Source: Spirochaetales bacterium (lineage in GTDB: Bacteria > Spirochaetota > Spirochaetia > DSM-27196 > Alkalispirochaetaceae). Taken from it: a stretch of DNA of 64,000 nucleotides. This document shows positions 63,787-64,000 of the stretch, piece after piece. The stretch covers positions 21,663-85,662 of the forward strand of contig JANQHT010000088.1 in assembly GCA_028282545.1 (NCBI GenBank). The letters run 5' to 3'. The notes beneath the pieces were generated by a model. That model did no database searches. It was given only the letters and a program-made list of their open reading frames with translations, and was not told the DNA's origin. A program made the position numbers and the translations under genes. How positions within the stretch are numbered: position 1 is the first letter of the stretch; the number at the start of each line of letters is the position of its first letter.

Positions 63787-63860
63787 GCGCCCGTAGCTCA
63801 GTTGGATAGAGCGTCGGACTTCGAATCCGCAGGTCGCAGGTTCGAATCCTGTCGGGCGTA
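63787..63860 (+). tRNA. tRNA-Arg (TCG)
   Basis: Acceptor GCGCCCG pairs with CGGGCGT. The anticodon loop is CTTCGAA with anticodon TCG; the outermost anticodon-stem pair (T/C) is a mismatch. The T-arm reads GCAGG, TTCGAAT, CCTGT. CCA is not encoded. Confidence 0.9.
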
Positions 63861-63868
63861 AGCGCGTT

Positions 63869-63941
63869 GGGCCGTTAGCTCAGCTGGCAGAGCAGCAGAC
63901 CCTTAATCTGCGGGTCGAAGGTTCGATCCCTTCACGGCTCA
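63869..63941 (+). tRNA. tRNA-Lys (CTT)
   Basis: Acceptor GGGCCGT pairs with ACGGCTC; anticodon stem GCAGA/TCTGC closes loop CCCTTAA, giving anticodon CTT with C at position 33 instead of the almost universal T. D- and T-arms are regular and the discriminator is A. CCA is not encoded. Confidence 0.9.
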
Positions 63942-63979
63942 GTTGCCCTTGACGAGGTGGTGCAGGATTTGTACCATTT

Positions 63980-64000
63980 GCGAGAGTGGTGAAATTGGTA
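63980..64000 (+). tRNA. tRNA-Leu, 5' part
   Basis: GCGAGAGTGGTGAAATTGGT is the acceptor and D-arm start typical of bacterial tRNA-Leu. The rest lies beyond the window, so the anticodon is unseen. Confidence 0.8.

Noticed and set aside
63949..63977. TTGACG-17-TACCAT promoter before tRNA-Leu
   Set aside because: The -10 box ends two bases before the tRNA 5' end, so transcription would start inside the tRNA.

Overview
The window is about 64 kb of GC-rich bacterial chromosome, densely packed with core and metabolic genes and no phage, plasmid or CRISPR region. The gene set suggests a free-living spirochaete: solute-binding proteins whose signal peptide ends in a Gly-Gly-Glu-Gln-Glu type mature start, a cytosolic class III cyclase next to ligA, an NQR-type sodium pump, several secreted proteins of unknown family, and two-component/c-di-GMP proteins. 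The assignment rests on gene style only; there is no rRNA here.

Layout. 1-3813: end of a metallophosphoesterase, then a TAXI-type TRAP transporter (binding protein, terminator, fused permease). 3919-6829: an unknown 575-aa protein and an overlapping FAD enzyme. 6790-10094 (minus): class III cyclase coupled to ligA. 10116-10649: thpR. 10650-11056: non-coding, with a candidate minus-strand small RNA and a dispersed inverted-repeat element. 11057-19305: a tight plus-strand run of rhomboid protease, prfA, prmC, relA/spoT, tpx, a bioY/ECF transporter, trmL and proC, followed by serS and a neuB-like synthase. 21754-24471 (minus): acnA. 24558-27908: a 1116-aa fusion of 2-oxoacid dehydrogenase E1-alpha, E1-beta, a lipoyl domain and a ketoacyl-ACP synthase III. 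27927-32323 (minus): a second candidate small RNA, msrB, a hybrid histidine kinase and a double-receiver regulator. 32391-34184: phosphohexomutase. 34181-42334 (minus): PPOX-like protein, complete pyruvate dehydrogenase complex (pdhA, pdhB, pdhC, lpdA), AI-2E family transporter, trpS and a mutY-like gene. 42511-46946: NqrB-F-like redox pump without nqrA, plus an unknown protein. 47107-50773: REC-PAS-GGDEF-EAL protein, aroK, aroC. 50774-57369: repeat element copies, small membrane proteins, a cluster of secreted proteins, an ABC-F ATPase. 57370-63664: LON-N protein, a polar amino-acid ABC importer, a coiled-coil protein and RarA with an added C-terminal domain. 63704-64000: tRNA-His, tRNA-Arg, tRNA-Lys and the start of tRNA-Leu.

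How it fits together. Energy metabolism dominates: pyruvate oxidation (PDH), aconitase, and an NADH-driven pump. The E1-lipoyl-KASIII fusion is the most unusual protein: it could join oxidative decarboxylation of a 2-oxoacid directly to priming of fatty-acid synthesis on one chain. Other notable signals are two matching promoter-terminator units on the minus strand whose terminator loops carry an anti-Shine-Dalgarno sequence, three copies of a palindromic intergenic repeat, and five genes whose start codon lies exactly six bases after a -10-like hexamer, as expected of leaderless mRNAs.
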